Positions 9,078 through 19,455 of a stretch of DNA of 62,519 nt are shown here, one piece after another. The DNA is from Bacillota bacterium (GTDB lineage Bacteria; Bacillota; Limnochordia; Limnochordales; Limnochordaceae), in assembly GCA_017577405.1 (NCBI GenBank), contig PIUA01000029.1, positions 1 through 62,519 on the forward strand. The letters are read 5' to 3'. Numbering within the stretch: position 1 is the stretch's first letter; each line of letters begins with the position of its first letter. The notes under the pieces are model-generated. The model ran no database searches. It had not been told where the DNA came from and was given only the letters and a program-made list of their open reading frames with translations. The position numbers and the translations under genes are program-made.

Positions 9078-9115
9078 CCCTCCTGCAGAGGGGGGCCGTC
9101 TGCCACCCAGACGGC
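9078..9115 (-). promoter_or_regulatory. Riboswitch expression platform with SD-sequestering hairpin
   Basis: Between the TPP aptamer and thiM the minus strand can form two hairpins. One has a perfect 8-bp stem (GCCGTCTG with CAGACGGC, loop GGTGG, 9095-9115). The other pairs CCCTC with GAGGG (9078-9092), and that GAGGG is part of the thiM ribosome-binding site AGGAGGG. There is no run of U after either stem, so this looks like control of translation and not termination. The switching mechanism is inferred from base pairing only. Confidence 0.6.
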
Positions 9116-9135
9116 GGGGAGGGAAAAACCGATGG

Positions 9136-9220
9136 AAGCCGTCCCTGCGCTGGCATGACCCAGATCAGGTTCCAAGGGTTGGGTGATTCCCTCTCAGCCC
9201 CGAAGGGCACCCCCCGGCTT
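9136..9220 (-). promoter_or_regulatory. TPP riboswitch (THI element)
   Basis: Read on the minus strand, the region contains the conserved THI core: GGGGTGCCC, CTGAGAGGGA, CAACCC, GGAACCTGATCTGGGT and CATGCCAGCGCAGGGA. The P1 stem is closed by AAGCC at one end and GGCTT at the other. Every conserved sector of the aptamer is recognisable. It precedes thiM by about 65 bases, so thiamine pyrophosphate should repress thiMELD. Family identity follows from the well-known consensus. Confidence 0.95.
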
Positions 9221-9424
9221 GGCCGGCCACGGGGCCAGCCTAGGGGTATGGTAGTCCGATCCGGCGGGGGCGTCAACCGGCACCCCCGACCCGGGATCCG
9301 TGGCCGGCAGGGCTGACCGGGAGAGGGAGCTGGTCCGGGGGGCTTGGGCGGGCCCGCTCCCAGGCAGGAGGGCTCTTTCGCGAGAAGAACCATTCCCGTG
9401 CGGTCCTGGCGAAGGAGGTTCCCT

Positions 9425-9880
9425 GTGGAAGCAGCCTTTCTCCTGGCATCGGTCAACGCGCTCATCAACGCCGCCAGCGCCGTGGTCATCGTCCGGGCCC
9501 GGCGGGCCATCGCCGGCCGGGACACCCCGACGCACCGGCGGCTCATGCTGCTGGCCACCTTCCTGCAGGCGATCTTCCTGGTTCTGTACCTGGCCAAGTC
9601 GGCCCTTTTCGGCACTACCCCCTTCGTGGGCGACGGGACCCTGCGGCTGGTCTACCTGGTCATCCTCGGCCTCCACACCCTGGCGGCCACCGTGGGCGCG
9701 CCCTTGGTGCTGATCACGCTCATTCTCGGCCTCCGCCACCGCTACCCGAAGCACCGGGCCTTCGGCCGGTGGGCCTACCCCGTCTGGCTCTTCGTCTCGG
9801 TGACCGGCCCCCTCACCTACCTGATGCTCTACGGCCTGGGCCGGCCGGGGTACGGGCTCCAGGCCCTGGGGCTCCTCTAG
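9425..9880 (+). CDS. DUF420 membrane protein (CtaM/YozB-like)
   Basis: The 151-residue protein has four predicted membrane helices and matches DUF420. The landmarks are ASVNALINAAS at the start, HRRLMLLATFLQ, GLHTLAATVGAPLVL, and the C-terminal KHRAFGRWAYPVWLFVSVTGPLTY with its conserved histidine and aromatic residues. The Bacillus/Staphylococcus members YozB/CtaM are needed for maturation of heme-copper terminal oxidases, so an oxidase assembly role is likely. The GTG start follows GGAGG by six bases. No oxidase genes are nearby. The suf operon begins downstream behind its own promoter. Confidence 0.8.
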   Translation: MEAAFLLASVNALINAASAVVIVRARRAIAGRDTPTHRRLMLLATFLQAIFLVLYLAKSALFGTTPFVGDGTLRLVYLVILGLHTLAATVGAPLVLITLILGLRHRYPKHRAFGRWAYPVWLFVSVTGPLTYLMLYGLGRPGYGLQALGLL

Positions 9881-10015
9881 GTCCGGGCCTTCTCGAGACG
9901 GGCGCGCGCCGCGTCACCCGAACCGGGAGCCTTGGGCAGGAGGTGGCCTGGCGGCCCTTTTCGGGGGAGGGGAAGGGGCGGCCCGGCGGAGCAGGAAAGG
10001 GTGACCAGTGGACCC

Positions 10016-10043
10016 TTGACACCGGTCCGCGCGGTGTTATACT
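10016..10043 (+). promoter_or_regulatory. Sigma-A-type promoter of the suf operon
   Basis: TTGACA at 10016-10021 and TATACT at 10038-10043 are separated by 16 bases, a near-consensus housekeeping promoter. It lies about 85 bases before sufC. No Rrf2/IscR-type operator was recognised in the short leader. Confidence 0.8.
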
Positions 10044-10127
10044 GGGTCGGGAAGAAAGGCAACTATTTCACTCGGGATTACCCTGCCGCTTCCGGTGGCG
10101 GGGAGCGGACGGAAAGGTGGACCGGAC

Positions 10128-10883
<756 letters not shown>

Positions 10884-10885
10884 CC

Positions 10886-12214
10886 ATGGCCGATGTCAGC
10901 ACCCAGGCGGCCATCACCCGCGAGCAGGTGGCCGCCCTGTCGGAGATGCGGCGGGAGCCCGGCTGGCTCCGGGAGCGCCGCCTGCAGGCCTGGGAAGCCT
11001 TCGAGCGCCACGAGTGGCCCCGGGGCCGGTGGACCCGTCTGGATGATCTGCCCCTGGCGGGCTATTCGGTCAACAGCAAGGCCCAGGCCAACGGTAACGT
11101 GGGCTTGAGCCCCGCCACCCGGGAGGCGGCCTTGGAGGCGGTCAACCCCTTCCTGGGCGGAGAGCAGGAGCTGGCGGGCGTGCTGGTCCACGTGGGGAGC
11201 GAAGTGGCCCGCCACACGCTGGATGAGGCCCTGGCCCGGCAAGGGGTGCTCCTCCTGGAGATGGACCAGGCGGTCCACGAGGCCGAGGCGATCCTGAAGG
11301 AGTATTTCATGACCCGGGCCGTGACGCCGGACCAGGGCAAGCTGGAGGCCCTCCACGGGGCCCTCTGGGCGGGCGGGCGGCTCATCTACGTCCCCCAAGG
11401 GGTTGAGGTGCAGCTTCCCATCCAGCTCTTCCAGCACGCCCTCGACGGTGACGCCTACCTCTTCCCCCACACCCTGGTGGTCGCGGAGCCCAACAGCCGG
11501 GTGACGGTGGTGGAGGGGGCCACCTCTCAGGACAGCCAGGAGCGGCTCCACCTGGGGGTCGTGGAGGTGATCGTCCGCCAGGGGGCGAGCGTCACCTTCG
11601 CCACCTTCCAGGATTGGGGCCGGCAAACCACGAACATCACCCTGAGGCGCGCCTGGCTCGAGCAGGATGCCCAGGTCCACTGGAGCGTGGGTGAGTTTGG
11701 CGGCCAGCGGACCATCTCCCGCTTCGAGACCCGCCTCGACGGCCAGGGGAGCCAGGCCCGGCACCTGCTGGTCTTCTTCGGCAACGGCGACCAGTACATG
11801 GACCTGTTTACCTTTGTGGACCACTGGGGCCGCATGTCGCAGGCGGAGATGCTGGGCCGGGGCGTGTTGACCGACCGGGCGCGCAGCATCTACCAGGGGA
11901 AGAGCTACATCCGGCGAGGGGCCAAGGGGGCCGACTCCCAGCAGCACGAGGACAACCTGCTTCTGAGCGCCGAGGCCCGGGCCGACGCGGAGCCCAGTGT
12001 CTACGTGGACGAGGACGACGTGAAGGCAGGGCACGGGGCCACCTCCGGCCAAGTGGATGAGGAGCAGGTCTTCTACCTGCGGAGCCGGGGGCTGACGGAG
12101 AAGCAGGCGATCGGGATGATCGTGCAAGGCTTCTTCGACCCCTTGCTCCAGGAGATCCCGGTGGAGGCAGCCCGCGAGAGCGTGGCCCGGCTCATCGCCA
12201 AGCGGCTTGAGTAG
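10886..12214 (+). CDS. sufD: Fe-S cluster assembly protein SufD
   Basis: SufD pairs with SufB and SufC to form the scaffold on which Fe-S clusters are built. The 442-residue protein shows the right-handed beta-helix core typical of SufB/SufD and the C-terminal motif DDVKAGHGATSGQVDEEQ with its key histidine, followed by FYLRSRG. The FYLRSRG form and the length fit SufD better than SufB. SufB carries an FYCxQRG-type motif. No second scaffold gene follows in this operon, although Firmicute suf operons usually end with sufB. SufB may lie elsewhere, or this protein may work as a homodimer. Confidence 0.88.
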   Translation: MADVSTQAAITREQVAALSEMRREPGWLRERRLQAWEAFERHEWPRGRWTRLDDLPLAGYSVNSKAQANGNVGLSPATREAALEAVNPFLGGEQELAGVLVHVGSEVARHTLDEALARQGVLLLEMDQAVHEAEAILKEYFMTRAVTPDQGKLEALHGALWAGGRLIYVPQGVEVQLPIQLFQHALDGDAYLFPHTLVVAEPNSRVTVVEGATSQDSQERLHLGVVEVIVRQGASVTFATFQDWGRQTTNITLRRAWLEQDAQVHWSVGEFGGQRTISRFETRLDGQGSQARHLLVFFGNGDQYMDLFTFVDHWGRMSQAEMLGRGVLTDRARSIYQGKSYIRRGAKGADSQQHEDNLLLSAEARADAEPSVYVDEDDVKAGHGATSGQVDEEQVFYLRSRGLTEKQAIGMIVQGFFDPLLQEIPVEAARESVARLIAKRLE

Positions 12215-12319
12215 TCCAGGCGAGATGGCCGCGCGCAGGGCGTGCCCGACGGGTGCGCCCTGCGCGGCGCGTTTGGGGCCAAGTTCGGATACCCTGAGAC
12301 CGTGGGGAGGCTGGTGGGT

Positions 12320-13546
12320 ATGGACGCCAGAGCGGTGAGGCGGCACTTTCCCATCCTCAACCAGGAGGTGAACGGGCGTCCCCTGGTCTACCTGGACTCG
12401 GCGGCCACCTCCCAGAAGCCTCTGGCCGTCATCGAGGCGGTGGACCGCTACTACCGGGAACAGAACGCCAACGTGCACCGGGGGCTCCACACCCTCTCGG
12501 AACGGGCGACCCAGGCCCTCGAGGAGGCCCGGGCCAAAGTGGCCCGCTTCATCAACGCGCGGGAGCCGGCGGAGATCATCTTCGTCCGGAACGCCACCGA
12601 GGCCATCAACCTGGTGGCCTACAGTTACGGGGCCCGCCTCCGGGAGGGGGACGAGATCCTCCTCACCCCCATGGAGCACCACAGCAACCTCATCCCCTGG
12701 CAGCTGGCCGCCCGCCGGAGCGGCGCCCGCCTCCGCTACATCCCCATGAACCCCGACGGGACCCTGGATGTGACCGACCTGGACCGCCTCATCACCCCCA
12801 AGACCCGGCTGGTCGCCCTGACCCACGTCTCCAACGTGCTGGGCACCATCAACCCCGTGGCCGAGATCGTCCAGGCTGCCCACCGGGAGGGGGTGCCCGT
12901 CCTGGTGGACGGGGCCCAAAGCGTCCCCCACATGCCCGTGGACGTGCAGGCCCTGGACTGCGACTTCCTAGCTGTCTCGGGCCACAAGATGCTGGCCCCC
13001 ATGGGGATCGGGTTCCTCTACGGGAAGCGGGAGCTCCTGGAGGGCATGGAGCCCTTCCTGGCCGGGGGTGAGATGATCGCCGAGGTGGATCTGGAGCGGG
13101 CCACCTGGGCCGAGCTCCCCCACAAGTTTGAGGCGGGCACCCCTGATGTGGCCGGCGCGGTGGGTCTGGCGGCGGCCATCGACTTCCTGAATGATCTGGG
13201 TATGGAGGCGGTCTTTCAGCACGAGCAGGAGCTGGTCCGCTACGCCCTGAACGTTCTCCGGGAGGTGGACGGGGTGACCATCTACGGTCCCGAGCCCCCC
13301 CGGGGCGGGGTGATCGCCTTCAACGTGGAGGGGATCCACCCCCACGATCTCTCCACGGTGCTGGATCAGGAAGGGATCGCCATCCGGGTGGGCCACCACT
13401 GCGCCCAGCCCCTCACGGAGGCGCTGGGCGTGCCCGCCACCGCCCGGGCCAGCTTCTACGTCTACACGCTGCCCGAGGAGATTGATGCGCTCGCGCGGGG
13501 AATCGAGCGAGCAAAGGAGTTTTTCGCCCATGGGATCAGACGCTAA
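12320..13546 (+). CDS. sufS: Cysteine desulfurase SufS
   Basis: SufS removes sulfur from cysteine as a persulfide, using PLP, and passes it to SufU. The 408-residue protein carries YLDSAATSQKP at the start, NATEAINLVA, EHHSN, the PLP-binding lysine in SGHKMLAPMG, and the sulfur-accepting cysteine in RVGHHCAQPL. The ATG at 12320 was chosen for its upstream GGGAGG and the family N-terminus DARAVRRHFPIL. The stop overlaps the sufU start by 17 bases, which indicates coupled translation with its sulfur acceptor. This is a typical group II, SufU-dependent desulfurase. Confidence 0.95.
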   Translation: MDARAVRRHFPILNQEVNGRPLVYLDSAATSQKPLAVIEAVDRYYREQNANVHRGLHTLSERATQALEEARAKVARFINAREPAEIIFVRNATEAINLVAYSYGARLREGDEILLTPMEHHSNLIPWQLAARRSGARLRYIPMNPDGTLDVTDLDRLITPKTRLVALTHVSNVLGTINPVAEIVQAAHREGVPVLVDGAQSVPHMPVDVQALDCDFLAVSGHKMLAPMGIGFLYGKRELLEGMEPFLAGGEMIAEVDLERATWAELPHKFEAGTPDVAGAVGLAAAIDFLNDLGMEAVFQHEQELVRYALNVLREVDGVTIYGPEPPRGGVIAFNVEGIHPHDLSTVLDQEGIAIRVGHHCAQPLTEALGVPATARASFYVYTLPEEIDALARGIERAKEFFAHGIRR

Positions 13547-13988
13547 CCCCTTGGAAGCCCTCTACCGGGAGGTCATCCTCCAGCACTACCAGCACCCCCG
13601 GAACAAGGGGCGCATGGAGGATGCCGCGGCCACCATCCGCCTGACCAACCCCTCCTGCGGTGACCGGATCGAGCTCTTTCTCAAGACCAGCCCCGACGGC
13701 CGGGTGGAGGGGATCACCTACGAGGGGCAGGGCTGTTCCATCAGCCAGGCGTCCGCGTCCATGATGACCGAGCGGATCCGGGGGCTCTCCCTGGATGAGG
13801 CCCTGGAGCTGGCCGAGCGCTTCCACCAAATGCTCCGGGGGGATGCGGAGGCGGCCAAGGACGAGCGGCTGGGTGATCTGGTCGCCCTGCAGGGGGTGAG
13901 CAAGTTCCCCGTCCGGGTGAAGTGCGCCGCGCTCGCCTGGGAGGCGTTGGAGCGGAGCATCGAGCAGGTCCGGTCGCCCCAGAGCTGA
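13530..13988 (+). CDS. sufU: Sulfurtransferase SufU
   Basis: SufU takes the persulfide from SufS and delivers it to the SufBCD scaffold. It is a zinc-dependent transferase and not a true IscU scaffold. The 152-residue protein has the three cysteines of the family (in NPSCGDRIEL, GQGCSISQAS and VKCAAL) plus the conserved aspartate in CGD. The ATG at 13530 follows AAGGAG and overlaps the end of sufS. It is the last gene of the operon. The SufS-SufU pair instead of SufS-SufE is characteristic of Gram-positive bacteria. Confidence 0.93.
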   Translation: MGSDANPLEALYREVILQHYQHPRNKGRMEDAAATIRLTNPSCGDRIELFLKTSPDGRVEGITYEGQGCSISQASASMMTERIRGLSLDEALELAERFHQMLRGDAEAAKDERLGDLVALQGVSKFPVRVKCAALAWEALERSIEQVRSPQS

Positions 13989-14174
13989 GCCGCCCGCGCC
14001 TGGGGGCAGGGCCGGCCGCGCGCTGGGGCGCCGCGGTTGCCAGTTCGTGCCAGGGAAGGGCCGTCCCGGGCCCGGCTCCGGGACGTTTGTCCTTGCCCTG
14101 GGGGAAGATCCTCCCTCGAACCTCGCCATTTGGGTCTGAGATAATGGGGTTGCTAGGGTGAGGGGGAGGCTTCC

Positions 14175-14876
14175 ATGGACCAAAAGATCCGGCTCTGTCT
14201 CGTGGACGACCACGAACTGGTGCGTCGCGGCATCGCCAGCCTGGTCTCCACCCAAGAGGACATGGAGGTGGTGGGGGAGGCGGCCTCCGGTGAGGAGGCC
14301 CTTCAGGTTTGTGCGGCCTGTGAGCCCGACGTGGTCCTCATGGACCTGCAGCTCCCGGGCATGGACGGGGTGGAAGCGACCCGCCGGCTGAGGAGCCGGC
14401 AGCCTGACGTGCGGGTCTTGATCTTGACCTCCTCAGAGCGGGAGGCGGACCTGATCGCCGCCCTGGAGGCGGGCGCCCAGGGGTACTTGGTGAAGGATCT
14501 GGCGCCCGAGCTCTTTTTCAGTTACATCCGAAGGGCGTGCCGGGGTGAGATCCCCATCTCCGGAAGCCTCACCACCCAGCTGATGCGCGGCTTCCGGGAC
14601 CGCTCGGCGGCCTCCCGGTCCCGGCTGCCCCCGACGCCCAAGCCGGGAAGCCACCGGAGCCTCACCGAGCGGGAGCTCCAGGTGATCCGCCTTGTGAGCA
14701 AAGGGGCCACCAACGAGGAGATCGGCCAGGAGTTGAACATCTCGGCCAACACGGTGAAAAACCACCTGAGGAACATCCTGGCCAAGCTGGGCTTGCGCAA
14801 CCGGGCCCAAGCGGTGACCTACGCCCTTCAGCACGGGCTGATCCCCGAGGAGGAAGATGCCGAAGCCCACCGGTAA
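14175..14876 (+). CDS. NarL/LuxR-family response regulator (orphan)
   Basis: The 233-residue regulator has a receiver domain (about residues 1-120) with the acidic pair in LCLVDDHE, the phospho-acceptor aspartate in VVLMDLQ, and a conserved lysine in YLVKDL. A linker follows, then a LuxR-type helix-turn-helix (about 160-225, LTERELQVIRLVSKGATNEEIGQELN). No histidine kinase is adjacent on this strand. It lies just upstream of ccmA-ccmB and could control them, which is inference from position. A related regulator with a kinase lies 2.4 kb downstream on the other strand. GGGGGAGG precedes the ATG. Confidence 0.88.
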   Translation: MDQKIRLCLVDDHELVRRGIASLVSTQEDMEVVGEAASGEEALQVCAACEPDVVLMDLQLPGMDGVEATRRLRSRQPDVRVLILTSSEREADLIAALEAGAQGYLVKDLAPELFFSYIRRACRGEIPISGSLTTQLMRGFRDRSAASRSRLPPTPKPGSHRSLTERELQVIRLVSKGATNEEIGQELNISANTVKNHLRNILAKLGLRNRAQAVTYALQHGLIPEEEDAEAHR

Positions 14877-14995
14877 GAGCCGGCGCCTGACGGTCGCTGC
14901 GGCCATCGGCGGAGGCTCGCCCCTCCGCCGGGCGGCCGGCTGGCCAGCGGAGCGGCCGAGGGCTGGCGGGTGATGAGGACGGGGGACCACGAGCT

Positions 14996-15727
14996 GTGAG
15001 CCAACCCATGCTCCGCCTGGAGCACATCTCCAAGCAGATCGGCCACCGCCCCATCCTCCACCAGGTGGATCTGGAGGTGGAACGAGGCCAGCGGGTGGCC
15101 CTCTTGGGGCCCAACGGGGCGGGAAAATCCACCCTGCTCCGGATTGCGGCCACCCTTCTCAAACCTTCCTCCGGCCGCGTCTGGATCGGGGGCCGGCCCG
15201 CGGGCGACGACCCGTCGGTCCGGGCCCAGGTGGGGGTGGTGTTGGAGCCGACCCTTTTTTATTTGAGCCTGACCGCCCGGGAGAACCTGACCCTCTACGC
15301 CCGCCTCTACGGGGTGCCCCAGGCGGGGAAGCGGGCGGCGGAGCTGCTGGAGCTGGTGGGGCTCGCCCTCTTCGGGGACGAGCCGGTCCGGACCTACTCC
15401 CGGGGGATGCGCCAGCGCCTGGCCCTGGCCCGGGCTCTGGTCCACAGCCCCCAGCTGCTCTTGCTGGACGAGCCCTACACGGCCCTGGACCAGGAGGGGT
15501 GCGCCCTCCTGAACGGGCTCTTGGAGCGCCTGGCCGCCCAGGGGACGGCGGTGGTGGTGGTCACCCACGAGCTGGAGCCAGGGGGAAGCCCCCTTCCCGT
15601 GGACCGGGCCGTCCTCTTGGACCGGGGCCGGCTGGTGGACGGAGTGGCGGTGCCGCCAGGCCGGGAGGCTGGGTGGCTCCGCCGCTGGTACCGGGAGCGG
15701 GTGGGCTCCGGGTTGGGACGGGGCTAG
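14996..15727 (+). CDS. ccmA: Heme exporter ATP-binding protein CcmA
   Basis: CcmA is the ATPase that, with CcmB, powers the release of heme-loaded CcmE in System I cytochrome c maturation. The 243-residue protein has Walker A GPNGAGKST, the signature YSRGMRQRLALARAL, Walker B LLLLDEPYTALD and the switch histidine in VTHELE. It would be a generic ABC ATPase alone, but the next gene three bases downstream is a clear CcmB, which fixes the assignment. The GTG start gives a protein beginning SQPMLRLEHIS. Confidence 0.85.
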   Translation: MSQPMLRLEHISKQIGHRPILHQVDLEVERGQRVALLGPNGAGKSTLLRIAATLLKPSSGRVWIGGRPAGDDPSVRAQVGVVLEPTLFYLSLTARENLTLYARLYGVPQAGKRAAELLELVGLALFGDEPVRTYSRGMRQRLALARALVHSPQLLLLDEPYTALDQEGCALLNGLLERLAAQGTAVVVVTHELEPGGSPLPVDRAVLLDRGRLVDGVAVPPGREAGWLRRWYRERVGSGLGRG

Positions 15728-15730
15728 GAG

Positions 15731-16420
15731 GTGGGGCGGGCGGTGGCGGCCTTGCGGCGAGTGGTGCTCCTCGCCTGGAAAGACCTGGTGGTGGAGGCCC
15801 GGAGCAAGGAGCTCCTGGGCGCCATGTTTGTCTTCGCCCTGTTGGTGGTGGTGATCTTCAGCTTCGGCCTCGATCCGGCCCGGAGTGAGGTGCGGCCCCT
15901 CTTTCCCGGGATCCTCTGGGTGGCCGTCTTCTTCGCCGGGGTCTTGGGGCTCAACCGGAGCTTCACCAAAGAGTTGGAAGATCACGCCCTCTGGGGGATG
16001 ATGCTGGTCCCCATGGACCGGAGCACCGTCTTCTACGCCAAGGCCCTCTCGAACCTGCTCCTTTTGCTCTTCACCGAGGCCATCGTCCTGCCGCTTTTCT
16101 TCGTCCTTCTGGGCCAGACCTTGCCTGGCGGCCTCCATCTCTTTCTGGCCGCCATCCTCTTGGGGAGTGTCGGCTTCACCTTGGCGGGCACCCTCCTTGG
16201 GGCCCTGGCGGCCGGCACCCGGTCCGGCGAGATGCTGCTCCCCGTCCTGCTCTTTCCCATCCTGGTGCCGGTGGTCTTGGGGGTGGTGCAGATCACCCAG
16301 GGCCTCCTCCTGAACCTGGACCCCGCCGGCTGGCGCCACTGGTTCCAGCTCCTGGCCGCCTATGACCTGATCTTTCTGGTCCTTCCCTTGCTCCTCTTTG
16401 AACAGGTGATCGAACTCTAG
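15731..16420 (+). CDS. ccmB: Heme exporter membrane protein CcmB
   Basis: CcmB is the membrane subunit of the CcmAB transporter in cytochrome c maturation. The 229-residue protein has about six membrane helices and the family landmarks AWKDLVVEARSKE at the start, LGLNRSFTKELED, and the long final helices. AGGAG touches the GTG at 15731, so the GTG at 15743 may be the real start. The last four bases overlap the end of the convergent lgt gene. The companion genes ccmC, ccmE and ccmD lie 5-7 kb away. Confidence 0.9.
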   Translation: MGRAVAALRRVVLLAWKDLVVEARSKELLGAMFVFALLVVVIFSFGLDPARSEVRPLFPGILWVAVFFAGVLGLNRSFTKELEDHALWGMMLVPMDRSTVFYAKALSNLLLLLFTEAIVLPLFFVLLGQTLPGGLHLFLAAILLGSVGFTLAGTLLGALAAGTRSGEMLLPVLLFPILVPVVLGVVQITQGLLLNLDPAGWRHWFQLLAAYDLIFLVLPLLLFEQVIEL

Positions 16421-17232
16421 GGCCGGGGTTTGAGCCTGGATCCCCTGGGAGCCGGACGGGCCCACCCGAGGAGGGCCCCGCCGCCGGCCACCATGACCAG
16501 GCTGACCCACTGGGCCAGGGTGAGCCCCCAGGCCACAGGCTCGCCGATCCGGAGGAACTCCACCACGAACCGGATCGCCCCGTAGCCCAGCAGGTACCAG
16601 GCCACCTGCAGGCCCGGCCGGCTCTTGGGCCCTTCTGCCCCGGCGGCCACGGCCCGCCGCCAGAGGAGGGCGAAGAGGGCCAGGCAGGCGAGGGACTCGT
16701 ACAGGAAGACGGGATGGAAGGCGGCGCTGGCGGCGAAGGGGGCGGGCCGGTAGGCCGGTTCGACGAGGACCCCCCAGGGGAGCTGGGTGGGACGGCCCAG
16801 GAGCTCCCGGTTGAAGAGGTTGCCCCACCGGCCCACCGCCTGGGCCAGGGGGAGGACGGTGAGGAGCTCGTCGGCCCGGCGCAGAAAGCGCCCGCTGCGT
16901 CGCTCCCGCCAGGCGAGGGCCAGGAGCCCCCCAACCAGGGCCCCGTGGAGGGCCAGGCCCCCCTCCCAGATGGCGACCATCCGGCCGGGGTCACCAAGAA
17001 AGAGAGGAAAATTCTGAAGAATAAAGGCCAAACGAGCCCCCACCAGGCCCAGGGGACCCACGGCCAGGGCCAGGGAGACGGCCTCATCCCAGGCCCGGGG
17101 GTGGCCCTGCCGGCGGAGGAGGGCGGCCAGAGCCCCGGTGGCCAGGAGGATGGCCAGCGCCAAGAGGAGGCCGTACCAGCGAATCGCCACGGGCCCGATC
17201 CGGAGCAGGACGGGCTCAGCCCATGGACTCAC
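16417..17232 (-). CDS. lgt: Prolipoprotein diacylglyceryl transferase
   Basis: Lgt transfers diacylglycerol from phosphatidylglycerol to the lipobox cysteine of prelipoproteins in the membrane. The 271-residue protein has about seven membrane helices, an N-terminal [12 protein letters not shown], the catalytic histidine region [11 protein letters not shown], and the family signature [10 protein letters not shown]. It overlaps the stop of the upstream response regulator gene by four bases, so it is probably the third gene of a kinase-regulator-lgt unit. Its 3' end overlaps convergent ccmB by four bases. Confidence 0.94.
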   Translation of the reverse strand: MSPWAEPVLLRIGPVAIRWYGLLLALAILLATGALAALLRRQGHPRAWDEAVSLALAVGPLGLVGARLAFILQNFPLFLGDPGRMVAIWEGGLALHGALVGGLLALAWRERRSGRFLRRADELLTVLPLAQAVGRWGNLFNRELLGRPTQLPWGVLVEPAYRPAPFAASAAFHPVFLYESLACLALFALLWRRAVAAGAEGPKSRPGLQVAWYLLGYGAIRFVVEFLRIGEPVAWGLTLAQWVSLVMVAGGGALLGWARPAPRGSRLKPRP

Positions 17233-17903
17233 AGGAAGGGATCCGGCTCGTCCAAGAGGTGGCGCCGGACGGCGTAGGCGGCCGCTTCCGCCCGGTTCGA
17301 AAGGTTCAGCTTGGAGAGGATGCTGGAGACGTAGTTCCGCACCGTCTTCTCGCTCAAGTAGAGCGCTTCGGCGATCTCCTTGTTGGTCCGCCCATCGGCG
17401 ATGAGGCGCAGGATCCGGAGCTCCTGGTCGGTCAGCTTCTCATGCTGCTGCTGCTCCCGGCTCATGCCCCGCATGCGCTCCAGCACCTTCCCCGTGATGG
17501 ACGGGTCCAGGAGGGAGCCCCCGGCGGCCACGGTCCGGATCGCCTCCACCAGCTCGTGGCTGCCGATCTGCTTGAGGACGTAGCCGGAAGCGCCGGCCAT
17601 GACCGAGGCGAAGATGGCCTCGTCGTCGGTGTAGGAGGTGAGCATGATCACCTTGATCGCTTCGTTCTCCGAGCGGATGGCGCGGCATGCCTCGATCCCC
17701 GAACCGTCGGGCATCCGGATGTCCATCACCACCACGTCGGGCTTCCGGGACCGGGCCAGCTCGATGGCCTCCTGGGCGGACGCTGCCTCGCCCACCACCT
17801 CGAACTGGCCGATCCGTTCCAAGAGAGACCTGAGGCCGATCCGGACCACCTCGTGGTCGTCAACGATCAGGATACGAATGGTTTCCACGGGCCTCATCAC
17901 CAC
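17229..17903 (-). CDS. NarL/DevR-type response regulator
   Basis: The 224-residue regulator has a receiver domain (residues 9-125: ILIVDDHE, phospho-acceptor aspartate in [11 protein letters not shown], lysine in YVLKQIG) and a LuxR-type helix-turn-helix (about 155-215, [23 protein letters not shown]). The arrangement resembles DevR/LiaR-type regulators. Its start lies inside the end of the upstream histidine kinase gene (44-base overlap), so the two are a cognate pair. Alternative GTG starts lie within 18 bases. The downstream gene is lgt. The target genes are unknown. Confidence 0.92.
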   Translation of the reverse strand: MVMRPVETIRILIVDDHEVVRIGLRSLLERIGQFEVVGEAASAQEAIELARSRKPDVVVMDIRMPDGSGIEACRAIRSENEAIKVIMLTSYTDDEAIFASVMAGASGYVLKQIGSHELVEAIRTVAAGGSLLDPSITGKVLERMRGMSREQQQHEKLTDQELRILRLIADGRTNKEIAEALYLSEKTVRNYVSSILSKLNLSNRAEAAAYAVRRHLLDEPDPFL

Positions 17904-19317
17904 CTGATAGGATGAGCGTCACCCGGGTCCCCTCACCCGGACGGCTCCAGATTTCGAGGCGCCCCCCGATGAGGGCGGCCCGCTCGTGCATGTTGGGCAG
18001 GCCATGGCCCCGGCCGTCCTCCCGCTGAACGACCCCGTTGGGATCGAAGCCGCGGCCGTCGTCCTCGATGGAGACCACCAGCCCCTGGCCCGTCCCCTCC
18101 AGGCGGACGGTGATCACCCGGGGCTGGCCGTGCCGCACGGCGTTGGTCATGCTCTCCCGGGCGATCTGGACCACGTGCTCCACCGCCTCGGGGGAGAGGT
18201 TGGTCCGGCCGACCCGCCGCACCTGGACCCGCACCTCGACGGGGTAGGTGCGGCGGAACTCGTCGGCCAGTCGCCGCAGGCGGGCCGGCAGGGGGGCCGC
18301 CTCTTCTCCCGAACTCCGCAGGCCGGTGATGTACCGGCGGATGTCCTTGACGGCCTGGTCCAGCCGGTCCATGTTCTCCCGGATCTGGCGGCGGGCCTCG
18401 TCGGGGGCCTTCTCCAGCAGGTAGAGGGAGCTCTCCAGGTGGAGGCCCACCCCGTACAGCTGCTGGATGACGCCGTCGTGCAGCTCCCGTGCGATCCGGT
18501 CCCGCTCGTTGAGAACGGCCACCATCCGCTGGTGGGTCTCGTGCTGGAGGGCGGCCTCCACGTCGTACAGCTCCAAGAGGCGGATGGTCACGTAGGCGAT
18601 GGCCAGGCCCGCCAGGGCCCGGAGCGCGTGGACCGGGATGCCGAACCACGCGAAAAAGGCGGCGTCGTTCAGCCGGTTGGCCGGGAAGAAGGTGGCCGCC
18701 GGCACCACCAGGCCGCCGCTCAAGGCAAAGATCAAGAAGGCGACCACACCCAACCCCAGGTGGAGCTCCAGGTGGCCCAAGCCCATCTCATCGAACTGGG
18801 CCCGCTGCTCCGCAAGCCCCCAGGCGGCCAGGATGGAGCCGGTAAAGCCCAAGAGGTACCGAGACCAGACGTCGCTCAGGAGGAGCCAGCCCCGGATCCC
18901 CGTCGCGCCTTCCCGCAGGCCGGACCAGACGAAGGCGACGAACCAGGCGGCGAAAGCCACCCAGCCCAGCCAGGGCAAGAACCCCAGGCGGGGGCGGGTC
19001 TCGGCCAGGAGCCGCGCGCCGAAGCTAAAGAGGAAGGCGAAGGAGAGGGCCAGAAGAATGGCCATCAGGCCTTCCAGGCCGGCGACGATAGCCTCCGGCA
19101 GGTAGGTCCGCTGGATGGGGATGAAGACTTGGCCCCAGGCGGCGACGCCGTTGATCATGCCGAAGAGTCCCAGCAAGGGGAGATGGCGGGCGAGGCGGAG
19201 TTGGCTCGGGCGGCGGGCTTCCAGGTAGATGGAAAAGCCCATGACAAAGAAGACCAGGCCGTAACCGAAGAGAATGACGATTTCATTGGTCCGAAAGAAC
19301 TGCTGAAGCAGTTCCAT
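17860..19317 (-). CDS. Membrane histidine kinase (HisKA_3 type)
   Basis: The 485-residue sensor kinase has about seven to eight membrane helices in its first 250 residues, with no large extracellular loop. The dimerisation/phospho-acceptor helix follows, with His in [14 protein letters not shown], and then an HATPase domain with [18 protein letters not shown] and GHGLPNM. This is the NarX/LiaS/DesK-like class that works with NarL-type regulators, and such a regulator follows with overlap. A membrane-embedded sensor suggests that it senses the membrane itself or a small lipophilic signal, which is inference. Confidence 0.9.
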   Translation of the reverse strand: MELLQQFFRTNEIVILFGYGLVFFVMGFSIYLEARRPSQLRLARHLPLLGLFGMINGVAAWGQVFIPIQRTYLPEAIVAGLEGLMAILLALSFAFLFSFGARLLAETRPRLGFLPWLGWVAFAAWFVAFVWSGLREGATGIRGWLLLSDVWSRYLLGFTGSILAAWGLAEQRAQFDEMGLGHLELHLGLGVVAFLIFALSGGLVVPAATFFPANRLNDAAFFAWFGIPVHALRALAGLAIAYVTIRLLELYDVEAALQHETHQRMVAVLNERDRIARELHDGVIQQLYGVGLHLESSLYLLEKAPDEARRQIRENMDRLDQAVKDIRRYITGLRSSGEEAAPLPARLRRLADEFRRTYPVEVRVQVRRVGRTNLSPEAVEHVVQIARESMTNAVRHGQPRVITVRLEGTGQGLVVSIEDDGRGFDPNGVVQREDGRGHGLPNMHERAALIGGRLEIWSRPGEGTRVTLILSGGDEARGNHSYPDR

Positions 19318-19455
19318 GACAGAAAAAAGCCCCCATCCCTACTAGCCCTTCTCCCCTGATACCGGCTATACTACGATTGTACCATAGTCGGCCGGCCTGG
19401 ACCATGGCACCCCTCCCTTCCTCCTGAGGGCTGGCAGACAAAAGGAGCGGGTCCC

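Noticed and set aside
9071-9175. Upstream extension of thiM to an ATG at 9175
   Set aside because: It would be translated from the TPP aptamer itself; the GTG at 9070 behind AGGAGG gives the normal protein.
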